From contig JAGYOK010000010.1 of the NCBI GenBank assembly GCA_018399685.1, positions 1-56,805 of the forward strand: 56,805 nt of DNA, in the 5' to 3' direction. The notes beneath the pieces are model-generated. The model had not been told where the DNA came from. It worked only from the letters and a program-made list of their open reading frames with translations, and did not search any database. Source of the DNA: Alphaproteobacteria bacterium (GTDB taxonomy: Bacteria; Pseudomonadota; Alphaproteobacteria; Micavibrionales; Micavibrionaceae). Position 1 is the stretch's first letter. Each line of letters starts with the position of its first letter. Of the stretch, positions 19,531 through 28,532 are shown piece after piece. Position numbers and translations under genes: made by a program.

Positions 19531-20082
19531 TTATTTCCATTTGATGGAACAGCCCATGGAGGGTGATTGCGGTGAGCATACTGTACCGGTTGCTTTTATA
19601 TCCATCATGGCGTTGTATAGCTCTGGTACTGTGGTTTTATCAGCAGGTTTGCTCCCGGCGCTGTCCAGCCGTCCGCGGTATTGCAAAAGCCCGTCTTTGT
19701 CAAAACCAAAGATATCAGGCGTGCATACTGCCCCATAGGCTTTGGCGGTTTTTTGTGTTTCATCAATTACGTAAGGGAAGGTAAAACCGTGTTCTTGTGC
19801 AAAAAGCTTCATGTTTTCGTATGAATCATCGGGGTAATTCACTGTATCGTTGGCCATGATGGCTACACAGCCAAAGCCTTCACTTTGAAGATTCTTGCAG
19901 GTTTTAACAAGACGATCGACGATGGCCAGCACATAAGGACAGTGGTTGCAGATAAACATCACAACGCATCCATTTTTTCCGGCACAGTCTTGATAGGTGT
20001 ATTCCTTGCCGTCAATGCCTTTGAGTTTGAAATCAGGAGCGGAGAAGTTTTCATCTTTTTCGGGAGTATGTAGCAAAACCAT
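19531..20082 (-). CDS. thioredoxin-fold redoxin (AhpC/TSA family)
   Basis: Cytoplasmic thioredoxin-like protein of 183 residues without a signal peptide. The first half reads NFSAPDFKLKGIDGKEY and GKNGCVVMFICNHCPYV; the conserved cysteine pair CNHC replaces the classical WCxxC. A second half with GFDKDGLLQYRGRLD is typical of peroxiredoxin-like TlpA/ResA relatives. The ATG at 20082 has AAAGGA 6 nt upstream; an earlier in-frame ATG 15 bp upstream has none. Reductant and substrate unknown. Single gene, divergent from the L,D-transpeptidase. Confidence 0.82.
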   Translation of the reverse strand: MVLLHTPEKDENFSAPDFKLKGIDGKEYTYQDCAGKNGCVVMFICNHCPYVLAIVDRLVKTCKNLQSEGFGCVAIMANDTVNYPDDSYENMKLFAQEHGFTFPYVIDETQKTAKAYGAVCTPDIFGFDKDGLLQYRGRLDSAGSKPADKTTVPELYNAMMDIKATGTVCSPQSPSMGCSIKWK

Positions 20083-20293
20083 AGCTGTTCCTTTCAATCT
20101 TTATTTTTATGTATGTATATTTATGGAGTAATTCACAAATCCGTTTTTGTCCAGAGTGCAGGCTTTTTCTTAACGGGTGACACGGCATGATTTTTCTGTA
20201 ATATTGGGCATTCTACCACAGTTTATGTGGGTCATAAGCAATATCATTTTATTAAATATGTGTAACTTTAAAGACGCTGTGAAATACAAACAT

Positions 20294-21238
20294 ATGAAAA
20301 TTATTAAAGCTCTTAAATATGGAAGCATTCTTGCTGGTAGCATGATTGCCATGTCTGGAATATCCGCTTTTGATGCCTATGGGGCATATGAGAAAAATTA
20401 CATCGGGGAAATAGAAGAATACGAGGCAGTGTACGAAGATACATTGGTGCATCTGGCTCGTAAACATGGTCTAGGTTTTGTTGAAATACGAGCGGCAAAC
20501 CCTGCGCTTGATCCATGGATACCCGGTGAGGGGGCCAAGGTTATTCTGCCAAAGCGTCATTTATTGCCTGATGCGCTGCGCGAAGGTATTGTTATCAACC
20601 TGCCGGAAATGCGTATCTATGCTTATTTGGACGGGGATGAGGCTCCTTACAGCTATCCGATTGGCGTTGGTCGGGAGGGTCTTGATACCCCCACAGGCAA
20701 GACATCTATTGTGCGCAAAAAAGAGGGGCCGACATGGCGTCCAACGCAGCGTATGCTTGATGAAGATCCGACCTTAGAGCGAGTTGTCCCGCCAGGTCCG
20801 GAAAATCCCCTTGGTACGCATGCGCTTTATCTGGGGTGGCCGACCTACGCTATGCACGGGACTAATCGTCCGTTTGGTATTGGCAGGCGAGTGAGTAGTG
20901 GGTGCATCCGTTTGTATCCCGAAGATATTATAAAATTCTTTGAGCAAGTGCCCGTTGGTGCGGCTGTGAATGTTGTTAATCAGCCTATAAAAGTTGCATG
21001 GATCGGCAATGAGCTTTATCTGGAAGCGCATCCAGATATGGAGCAGGCCATTAAAATGGAAGAAACGGGTGTTGTTGAACAACAAAAGTTCACTGATAAA
21101 GATATGGCTTTTATCATAGAAAAGGCTGGTGAACATACCGAGCTTCTCAACTGGCCAAAAATACGCAATGTTTTGCGTGAGCGTAAAGGGTATCCTGTAC
21201 GTATAGCTCGTTACTTTGTTGATGAGGTCGATTATTAG
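20294..21238 (+). CDS. L,D-transpeptidase (YkuD domain) with LysM-like N-terminus
   Basis: Periplasmic enzyme that makes 3-3 peptidoglycan cross-links or attaches proteins to peptidoglycan. The start at 20294 gives a signal peptide (KIIKALKYGSILAGSMIAMSG, cleavage near ISAFDAYG). A LysM-like segment (DTLVHLARKHGLGFVEIRAANP) precedes the YkuD domain with catalytic motif HGTNRPFG...SSGCIRLYPED, where Cys is the nucleophile. 314 residues, like ErfK/YbiS enzymes. The same frame stays open for 35 codons after the TAG stop; see the next entry. It is divergent from the redoxin gene. Confidence 0.9.
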   Translation: MKIIKALKYGSILAGSMIAMSGISAFDAYGAYEKNYIGEIEEYEAVYEDTLVHLARKHGLGFVEIRAANPALDPWIPGEGAKVILPKRHLLPDALREGIVINLPEMRIYAYLDGDEAPYSYPIGVGREGLDTPTGKTSIVRKKEGPTWRPTQRMLDEDPTLERVVPPGPENPLGTHALYLGWPTYAMHGTNRPFGIGRRVSSGCIRLYPEDIIKFFEQVPVGAAVNVVNQPIKVAWIGNELYLEAHPDMEQAIKMEETGVVEQQKFTDKDMAFIIEKAGEHTELLNWPKIRNVLRERKGYPVRIARYFVDEVDY

Positions 21239-21346
21239 GAAATTGATAAAAAAGAAGAGCAAGAAGAGATCAAAGCGAATGAAATTATCAAGCCCTCGGT
21301 TAAGCCTGGTAAGAAGGAAGATGATAATACTCAAGGGAACAGCTAG
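21239..21346 (+). other. in-frame coding-like tail beyond the L,D-transpeptidase stop
   Basis: After TAG at 21236-21238 the same frame continues for 35 codons to a second TAG at 21344-21346. The translated tail is strongly charged (EIDKKEEQEEIKANEI, then KPSVKPGKKEDDN) and looks like a genuine hydrophilic C-terminal tail, not random intergenic sequence. Either an amber mutation shortened the protein, or the stop is leaky. A sequencing error is also possible. Confidence 0.5.
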
Positions 21347-21372
21347 GTTCCGGCTCTAGTCTTTTTGCCTGC

Positions 21373-21735
21373 CTAAATAAATTTCAGTAGAATCACTAAA
21401 GAGTGCAAAAACGGCAGAACGAGCGGGGCTAGCAAGAAAAATCGCCCCCACTTTTTGCTGACAAAGAAGTATGAAAAGCTGAATAAGGCGCAAATAGCCC
21501 ATGTAAGAGAGGGAAGGGCAATCATAAACGGAATTGGTGTTACGCCGGTATCTGTCGTTTGGGTGGTTCCCCAGAAAAAACCGTTAGTGTCGAAGTTTTC
21601 TGCATTAAGATCGATTATTCCTGTTGATATGCTAAAAAGATAAAGCATGCCAGGAAGGGTGAAGCCGATTATGTTGCAGCCGAAAAAAAGAATTAGTTTT
21701 TTTAATGTTTGCATGGCTCTCTTTTCTTGTTTCAT
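21373..21735 (-). CDS. small membrane protein, unknown
   Basis: 120 residues with three predicted membrane helices (NIIGFTLPGMLYLFSISTGII, PFMIALPSLTWAICALFSF, FFLLAPLVLPFLHSLVILL). No family recognised. Start could be 21735 or the second ATG at 21714, which has AAGAGAG before it. It is convergent with the L,D-transpeptidase. The next gene upstream, a lipoprotein gene, has its own terminator, so it is probably transcribed separately. Confidence 0.6.
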   Translation of the reverse strand: MKQEKRAMQTLKKLILFFGCNIIGFTLPGMLYLFSISTGIIDLNAENFDTNGFFWGTTQTTDTGVTPIPFMIALPSLTWAICALFSFSYFFVSKKWGRFFLLAPLVLPFLHSLVILLKFI

Positions 21736-21764
21736 TTTTCTCTCGTACTTCCTTATATAATAAA

Positions 21765-21794
21765 AAGACCGTCATAAAGACAGTCTTTTTTAAA
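21765..21794 (-). terminator. intrinsic terminator of the small lipoprotein gene
   Basis: Read on the minus strand, a 12-bp stem (A5 GACUGUC with GACGGUC U5, one U-G pair) is followed by TTTTTATTAT. On the plus strand the same pair is a mismatch, so orientation is minus. Confidence 0.75.
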
Positions 21795-21863
21795 AAGCTT
21801 ATTTTAAAGTGGTTTTGCGGATGTTTTTTCCGATGATTCACTTTAAATTACAAAATAAAATAA

Positions 21864-22073
21864 TTATTTCGTTTGTGCTCTTTTGAATACTTTCTCAGCA
21901 GGTGCAACGCGTGTTGGTGTTGCAGCAGGGGCGGACATTCCATCACCATATGTTGCAGTGCGTTCCATAGCGTATGGAGGATTTGTGTCTACATTACCTG
22001 TTGTAGCAGTTCCACATGCAGAAAGAGCAAGTGTTGCGCCTAATAGGCAAAATGTTGCGGTTGTTTTTTTCAT
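21864..22073 (-). CDS. small lipoprotein, unknown
   Basis: 69 residues. A signal peptide ends in the lipobox LSAC, so the protein is lipidated and membrane-anchored. The mature part is Ala/Thr/Pro-rich, without a recognised domain. GAGGA precedes the ATG and a clear terminator follows. Function unknown. Confidence 0.75.
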   Translation of the reverse strand: MKKTTATFCLLGATLALSACGTATTGNVDTNPPYAMERTATYGDGMSAPAATPTRVAPAEKVFKRAQTK

Positions 22074-22292
22074 TTTAATTCCTCGTCTTGTAGTCGTTGA
22101 TTTAACTTTTTGATCGCATGATTTCGATCATTTCATATTTATTGCCGTGAGGCAATGCACGAATTCATGAACAAATACGGCTTTTTGTATAATATGACTC
22201 TTTATACAAAGTGGAAGTTTTTTCAAGAGGTTTTTGTTATTTTTGTTGCAGTTATACCGTTTAGTGCAATTATGCAACACTTTTGTGCTTTG

Positions 22293-23591
22293 CTAATTTT
22301 GTTCATTCAGCGCTACGCGCTCGAAATAAGCATTGATACCGGAGTGAATCGCTGTAGCAATTTTTCTTTGATGCTCTCTTTGAGTTAGCAAGCGGGCTTC
22401 ACTGGAGTTAGACATAAAGCCTGTTTCAACAAGTACAGAAGGAATTTCGGGGGCTTTAAGAACGGCAAAGCCTGCGTAACGGTGCGGAGTCTGCAGGGTT
22501 CTTATCCCGCGGGTTTGCATCGTCTCTACGAGTGTGTTGGCCAGAAATTTCGATTGGTTCATGGTTTCGTTTATAAGAAAATCACCAAGAATAAAGGCTA
22601 CCTGCTCATCTTCGATGCTTAAATCTATGCCTGCAATCAAGTCGGCCTGATTTTCTTTTTTAGCTAGCGCAGCCGTTTGAGCGTCTGATGATTTCTTTGA
22701 GATTGTGTAAACAGATGATCCGCGTACGTCTTTTTTCTTAATTGAATCGGCGTGCAGTGACACGAACAAATCACCATTATGGTCGCGGGCAAATTTGACG
22801 CGATCTCTTAGTTTGACAAAAGTATCGGTTTCTCTGGTCATGAATACTCGGTATTGCCCGGTAGCCATGAGCTGTTTTTTGAGTTCTCTGGCAATACTTA
22901 ATACTACATTCTTTTCATAGATATTATTGCTGCCGACTGCGCCCGGATCTATACCGCCATGCCCCGGATCAATAATAATTATGGGTTTTCTTACAACTGT
23001 ATTTTCATTGTTTTGCGTCGGTCTTAGGGCATTTGGTGGAGGTAGCGGGGTTCCATTTTTTGTGGTTGCGTAGCTTTGGGTAACGGGAACAGAGCGAGAA
23101 GCATTTGAAGAATTATCAACTTTTAACGTGCCGTGGATAGTGCCTTTTTGTTCGAGAAAGGCTTTGTGCGTAACTTTTTTGTAATCAATAACCAAACGCG
23201 TGTTGCTCTGATCTTTTCCTGCCGGGATTAGAAAGGCGCTTTGCACAGAAGACGGTGCTGTTAAGTCAAAAACGATGCGGGATATGCCGGGCATAAGCTG
23301 TCCTTGACGAATATCGGAAATATGTGCTTCAGGAGGAGGGTGTGCTGCTCCGGCATTCCATGAGAATTTCGGCAGGTCAATAACAAGGCGGTGAGGATCG
23401 CTTAATGTAAAAACTCGGAAGTCCTCAATTTTATCCATATCTATGACAAGGCGTACTTTGTCAGGATGTGACCCAAAGCGCAAAGATTTTATGTCCAGAG
23501 CGTTGGCAGGGACGCTCCAGAGCAATAAAAAGCATAAAGATAACATTATCCAAAGGCTCTTATGTATGTTTATGTGGTCGTAATGGGTCAA
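22293..23591 (-). CDS. N-acetylmuramoyl-L-alanine amidase (AmiC type, AMIN + Amidase_3)
   Basis: Periplasmic zinc amidase that splits septal peptidoglycan for daughter-cell separation. A hydrophobic export signal ends near SVPANA. An AMIN domain (about residues 35-130: SLRFGSHPDKVRLVIDMD) targets the septum. The amidase domain has the motifs IIIDPGHGGIDPGAVG, SLHADS and VLVETGFMSN with zinc-binding His and Glu residues. The start is unsure: TTG 23591 gives the best signal sequence; ATG 23546 leaves it without basic residues. 432 residues, normal. Confidence 0.92.
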   Translation of the reverse strand: MTHYDHINIHKSLWIMLSLCFLLLWSVPANALDIKSLRFGSHPDKVRLVIDMDKIEDFRVFTLSDPHRLVIDLPKFSWNAGAAHPPPEAHISDIRQGQLMPGISRIVFDLTAPSSVQSAFLIPAGKDQSNTRLVIDYKKVTHKAFLEQKGTIHGTLKVDNSSNASRSVPVTQSYATTKNGTPLPPPNALRPTQNNENTVVRKPIIIIDPGHGGIDPGAVGSNNIYEKNVVLSIARELKKQLMATGQYRVFMTRETDTFVKLRDRVKFARDHNGDLFVSLHADSIKKKDVRGSSVYTISKKSSDAQTAALAKKENQADLIAGIDLSIEDEQVAFILGDFLINETMNQSKFLANTLVETMQTRGIRTLQTPHRYAGFAVLKAPEIPSVLVETGFMSNSSEARLLTQREHQRKIATAIHSGINAYFERVALNEQN

Positions 23592-23699
23592 TGCTTTGAA
23601 ATACTCTGGAGCTAAGTTTTGAATTTTAGTTTATATCACGAATGGCAGGGTAAATAAAACCCACAGGATTTTATTTGTGGGGGGTTAAAGAAAAGTCCG

Positions 23700-24098
23700 C
23701 TATTTGTCTTCCATGGCCTTTATCAGCGTATCAAACATCTCACCGGCTGTCTTTATAGTCTGGATATTTGCTTTGTAGGCCTGCTCGGCCATTTTCATGG
23801 TAATCAGTTCTTCTTCGATGTTGATGTAAGGTGCTCTGACATAGCCGTTTTCATCGGCGTATGGGTCACTTGGGGCGAAGGCTGTGGTAGTGGCGGGATC
23901 TCTTGTTACTATTTTTGTTAATACTCCGCCGCCTTTGCTCATGGATGTGGATTGAGTGGTTTGCGCTTCGTATGAAGGGTGGTTGAGATCGGTTAATGAG
24001 CCGGATGTTCGTATATTAGCAATGTTTGAAGCACTTGCATGTAAACGCAAAGATGCTGATTTTAGACCAGAAATTGCTATTCCAATGGTATTTTCCAT
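23700..24098 (-). CDS. flgC: flagellar rod protein, FlgC-like
   Basis: 132 residues, the length of FlgC. The N-terminal rod domain (SGLKSASLRLHASASNIANIRT) and the C-terminal domain (EEELITMKMAEQAYKANIQTIKTAGEMFDTL) are both present, which are the ends that pack in the flagellar axial structure. The middle is short, as in FlgC and not FlgF or FlgG. No other flagellar gene lies in the window, so the gene is either a detached member of the regulon or a paralog. Confidence 0.8.
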   Translation of the reverse strand: MENTIGIAISGLKSASLRLHASASNIANIRTSGSLTDLNHPSYEAQTTQSTSMSKGGGVLTKIVTRDPATTTAFAPSDPYADENGYVRAPYINIEEELITMKMAEQAYKANIQTIKTAGEMFDTLIKAMEDK

Positions 24099-24230
24099 GA
24101 TTTTATTATACTATGATGCCGGTTAAAATGTTATTACCACCTTTAAGGGCGCAAGCGCTCAAAAAGGGTTCGGGTATCAAGTAACATTAATAGCAAATGA
24201 CAGTTTATATTTAGTTAAGGAATGTTTGTA

Positions 24231-24707
24231 ATGCGTAGTTTCAGTTTTCTTCTTCTTCTAGCCATGGCGATGGTTGGATTGTCACAATTTTCTTATGCCG
24301 GAAAAGCGACATATTGGAGTTCTATATATCATGATGGCTATAAGCATGATTTTGAGCCTTATGTGGGACAGCAAAAATTAAATCAACGTTCTACCAAGGA
24401 TATGGATAGCTGGACTCCTGCAGACTGGATTGATAATCCCGGTGATGAAAAAATCATCCTGCGCGATTTTTATGCAATGGGCATTATAAAGGAACAATAT
24501 ATGGATCACGATAATATACCGGTTTTGCGCGTGGGTGAGGCTTTTGTAAAGCTTTCCAGCTTCGATCAGAAGCGCGTGCTGGAATTTGTTGACTATGTGT
24601 TCAAAATCACAGAATCGGAAAAGAACGGAATGTTTTATGTGATTTATGATCGTGATGATAGCGAGCCTTTGGGCCTTTTTAACAAATCCGGTTATTTGAA
24701 CTATTAA
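24231..24707 (+). CDS. secreted protein, unknown
   Basis: 158 residues with a clear Sec signal peptide (RSFSFLLLLAMAMVGLSQF, cleavage near SYAGK). The mature part is rich in aromatic and acidic residues (DSWTPADWIDNPGDEK, FDQKRVLEFVDYVF). I do not recognise the family. AAGGA lies 9 nt before the ATG at 24231; an ATG 9 bp earlier touches it directly. Single gene. Confidence 0.75.
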   Translation: MRSFSFLLLLAMAMVGLSQFSYAGKATYWSSIYHDGYKHDFEPYVGQQKLNQRSTKDMDSWTPADWIDNPGDEKIILRDFYAMGIIKEQYMDHDNIPVLRVGEAFVKLSSFDQKRVLEFVDYVFKITESEKNGMFYVIYDRDDSEPLGLFNKSGYLNY

Positions 24708-24809
24708 TCAATCGTGTAGGCAGCGCTGCCTTTTTAAATTAAGTGTAATAGTTAAGGGCGAAGCTTTGGCGGTGCCCTCTTGATTCTCAGATATAGTAAG
24801 TAAGGACTA

Positions 24810-26708
24810 ATGGATATGTATGTCACACTTGATTGGGGCGAGGTTGCTTCATCGAAATATTCGAAGGCATTTGAGCATTACAAGGCAAAGGATTATTCGA
24901 AAGCCAAAGACTTTTTGGAAGAAGGGTTAGAGCAAGAGTCAGATAAGGACGGCTTTTATGCACTGGGGCAAACCTATCTTGCGTTGGAAAATCATATAAA
25001 GGCTGTGCAAGCTCTCCTTGAAGCAGCAAAAATAGATAGATTTTTTCATGAGGCCTTTAGTCTGTTGGGGAGCGTTTATCTGGCCCATGGTCAAAGGAGG
25101 GCGGCTATAGAGTCGTTTGGACAGGCTGTGGCAATTGATCCAACGAATGAGGCTTACAAGCAGAATTTGATCAAAGTTGTAAGCAACATCAAGTTCTCTA
25201 AGGTGAGCCCGAATCTGAAAGGCGTGCTGATTGAATGCATGGAAAGTGATCAGGCCGAGATGCTGTTTATGGGCATACCGTGGCTTAGCATGGTTCAGCG
25301 CGATGCCTCGGTTGGGCCTTTTTATAAATTTGCTAAACAAAAGAGCTATAAAGCATTTAAGAAGAGTATGGAGTGCTTCGCGAATTTTGATGGTCTTATA
25401 GACCCTTTCTTTTTAACGGGGCTTGGGAAATTTATTGTACCAAGTCTTGTTTTTGAAAACTGGGTTAAACTTTTAAGGCACTATGTTTTGGAGAGCGTAG
25501 TTAAAGGTAAGAGCCTTTTTACGGATACAGAAGATATTGATCTTATTACGTGTGCGTTGTGCAGATATAATTTCATGAGTGATTATATTATTCCAAGTTC
25601 TGCCGAAGAAGATGCATTGCTTGATATCTTGGTTGCGAAGGTTAATAAGGCAGGAGCAAGCCCGCTCCTGTCGGAGCTTGCTAGTTATGGATGCTATAGA
25701 CCGCTTTATGCCTTGCCACAGGCCAAAGAGATTGCAAAAAATCTTAAAGGAGGGAACCATGTTTCCCAAATTCTCAAAACTCAGATTGAGGAGTATTTAG
25801 CACAGCAAGAAACCATAAAAGAGATCGAGTCGATTGGCGCTATTGAGGATGAGGTTTCTCGTGCTGTGCAGGCGCAGTATGAAGCGTTTCCATATCCGCG
25901 CTGGAATGTCGCAGCAAAAGATCTATTTGACCATGAAATTGAAGGATATTTGAAGGATAGTGGCGCAGATATATTAATTGCAGGATGCGGAACCGGAAAA
26001 GAAGCTATTCAAATGGCTTATACGTTCCCTGATGCTAAAATCACAGCAGTGGATTTGAGTAAAAGAAGCTTGGCTTATGCTATATATAAGGCACGTCAGC
26101 TAGGTATTGATAATATTCAGTTTTTTCAAGCTGATATTATGAGTTTGGTCGATGTTTGTGATTGGCAAGAGAGGTTTGATTATATTGCCAGTGCAGGTGT
26201 GCTGCACCATATGAAAGATCCCAATGCCGGATGGAGGGTATTGTGTGGGTTGCTTAGAAGTGGAGGTCTTATGCGAATTGGCCTGTATAGTCGCTATGCG
26301 CGCTGGGCGATTAACGAGGCGCGGGGCGTTATTCAGGAAAAGCGTATCGGCTCTGATAGTCAAGCAATCCGTGATTTCAGGATTAATGTAACGTCTTACC
26401 TCAGGCATAAAACGACCCAAAAACTGGAAGGTATGTTTGACTATTATAATCTCTCGGAATGCCGCGATTTATTGTTCCACGTGCAAGAGCACCAGTTCGA
26501 TTTGTTGCAGGTAAAAGAGCATCTGGATATGCTAGGGCTGGAGTTTTTGAAGTTCTATATGGATGCAGGTACGCTGGCTAAATATAAAAAGCAAAATGCC
26601 CAAAGCGATCCCGGGCGCCATGATCTTGAAGTATGGGATCGCTTTGAGCAGACAAACCCGAATACGTTTATGGGCATGTATACGTTCTGGTGCAGGAAAA
26701 CGGGTTAG
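24810..26708 (+). CDS. TPR protein fused to a class I SAM-dependent methyltransferase
   Basis: 632 residues. The N-terminus has tandem tetratricopeptide repeats (about residues 16-125: AFEHYKAKDYSKAKDFLEEG, GFYALGQTYLALENHIKAV, EAFSLLGSVYLAHGQRRAAI). A helical middle part of unknown type follows. The C-terminal half is a Rossmann methyltransferase with motif I ILIAGCGTGKEA near residue 390, ITAVDLS (motif II), and GVLHHMKDP (motif IV-V). Similar TPR-methyltransferases occur in alphaproteobacteria, with unknown substrates. AAGGA precedes the start; a second in-frame ATG at 24816 is possible. Confidence 0.82.
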   Translation: MDMYVTLDWGEVASSKYSKAFEHYKAKDYSKAKDFLEEGLEQESDKDGFYALGQTYLALENHIKAVQALLEAAKIDRFFHEAFSLLGSVYLAHGQRRAAIESFGQAVAIDPTNEAYKQNLIKVVSNIKFSKVSPNLKGVLIECMESDQAEMLFMGIPWLSMVQRDASVGPFYKFAKQKSYKAFKKSMECFANFDGLIDPFFLTGLGKFIVPSLVFENWVKLLRHYVLESVVKGKSLFTDTEDIDLITCALCRYNFMSDYIIPSSAEEDALLDILVAKVNKAGASPLLSELASYGCYRPLYALPQAKEIAKNLKGGNHVSQILKTQIEEYLAQQETIKEIESIGAIEDEVSRAVQAQYEAFPYPRWNVAAKDLFDHEIEGYLKDSGADILIAGCGTGKEAIQMAYTFPDAKITAVDLSKRSLAYAIYKARQLGIDNIQFFQADIMSLVDVCDWQERFDYIASAGVLHHMKDPNAGWRVLCGLLRSGGLMRIGLYSRYARWAINEARGVIQEKRIGSDSQAIRDFRINVTSYLRHKTTQKLEGMFDYYNLSECRDLLFHVQEHQFDLLQVKEHLDMLGLEFLKFYMDAGTLAKYKKQNAQSDPGRHDLEVWDRFEQTNPNTFMGMYTFWCRKTG

Positions 26709-26766
26709 GGTTTGTCTTCATTAATTATGTCCATTGTAGCGCTCGTAAAATCCGCCAGAAGGTTTT

Positions 26767-27855
<1,089 letters not shown>

Positions 27856-27920
27856 TTATCTTTTTACATTTTTTGCTCTATCTATGTAGAGTTATGGCAT
27901 TTTATAATGTGGTGGTAATT

Positions 27921-28532
27921 TTATTCATTATTTCCCATTTTTCCTTGCTGTAAACAAAATTCGCCAATGGCGTAAGGGCCTCTGGATATGGCAGCTATTC
28001 CTGTGCGGCTGACACCAGTAACACCCAAAGGCCTCATAAGGTCAATAAAGGCGCTTACTTTTTTCATGTTGCCCGTGACCTCAAAAACAAAAGATTCGTG
28101 GGTGCTGTCTACTGCGCGGGCACGAAAAATATTTGCGCATTGCAGGGCTTCGAGGCGTTTTTCTCCCGTGCAGGCGACTTTAACCAACGCCAGCTCTCTG
28201 TCAACATATGGGCATTCTGCTGTCAGATCGGAAACTTTTAAGACGGGAACCAGCCGTTCTAACTGGGATTTTATTTGCTCGATTACTTCAGGTGTGCCGC
28301 AGCTTACGATAGTGATACGGGAAAGGTGCTCGGCAAAATCGGTTTCTGCAACGGTCAGGCTTTCGATGTTATAGCCGCGAGCAGAAAACAATCCGATAAC
28401 GCGAGCCAGAACTCCCGGCTCGTTATTGACTATGATTGCAAGAATATGCATTTCATTTTCCCGTTGTCCGGGGTTGGGAGCATAAACGCTTTTGCCTTTG
28501 CTACCGTTTTTCTTTTTAAGCTTTTTTATCAT
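27921..28532 (-). CDS. ilvN: acetolactate synthase small (regulatory) subunit
   Basis: Regulatory subunit that activates the large subunit and gives valine feedback. An ACT domain starts at HILAIIVNNEPGVLARVIGL (about residues 28-47), followed by the second ACT-like half (ALVKVACTGEKRLEAL). The sequence corresponds to the IlvN/IlvH family; 203 residues include an unusual basic N-terminal extension (IKKLKKKNGSKGK). The ATG overlaps the stop codon of the upstream membrane-protein gene by ATGA, which suggests translational coupling. ilvH is an equally valid name. Confidence 0.95.
   Translation of the reverse strand: MIKKLKKKNGSKGKSVYAPNPGQRENEMHILAIIVNNEPGVLARVIGLFSARGYNIESLTVAETDFAEHLSRITIVSCGTPEVIEQIKSQLERLVPVLKVSDLTAECPYVDRELALVKVACTGEKRLEALQCANIFRARAVDSTHESFVFEVTGNMKKVSAFIDLMRPLGVTGVSRTGIAAISRGPYAIGEFCLQQGKMGNNE

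Noticed and set aside
21236-21346. Pyrrolysine or selenocysteine at the internal stop
   Set aside because: UAG is not a selenocysteine codon, and no pyrrolysine machinery or suppressor tRNA is visible.
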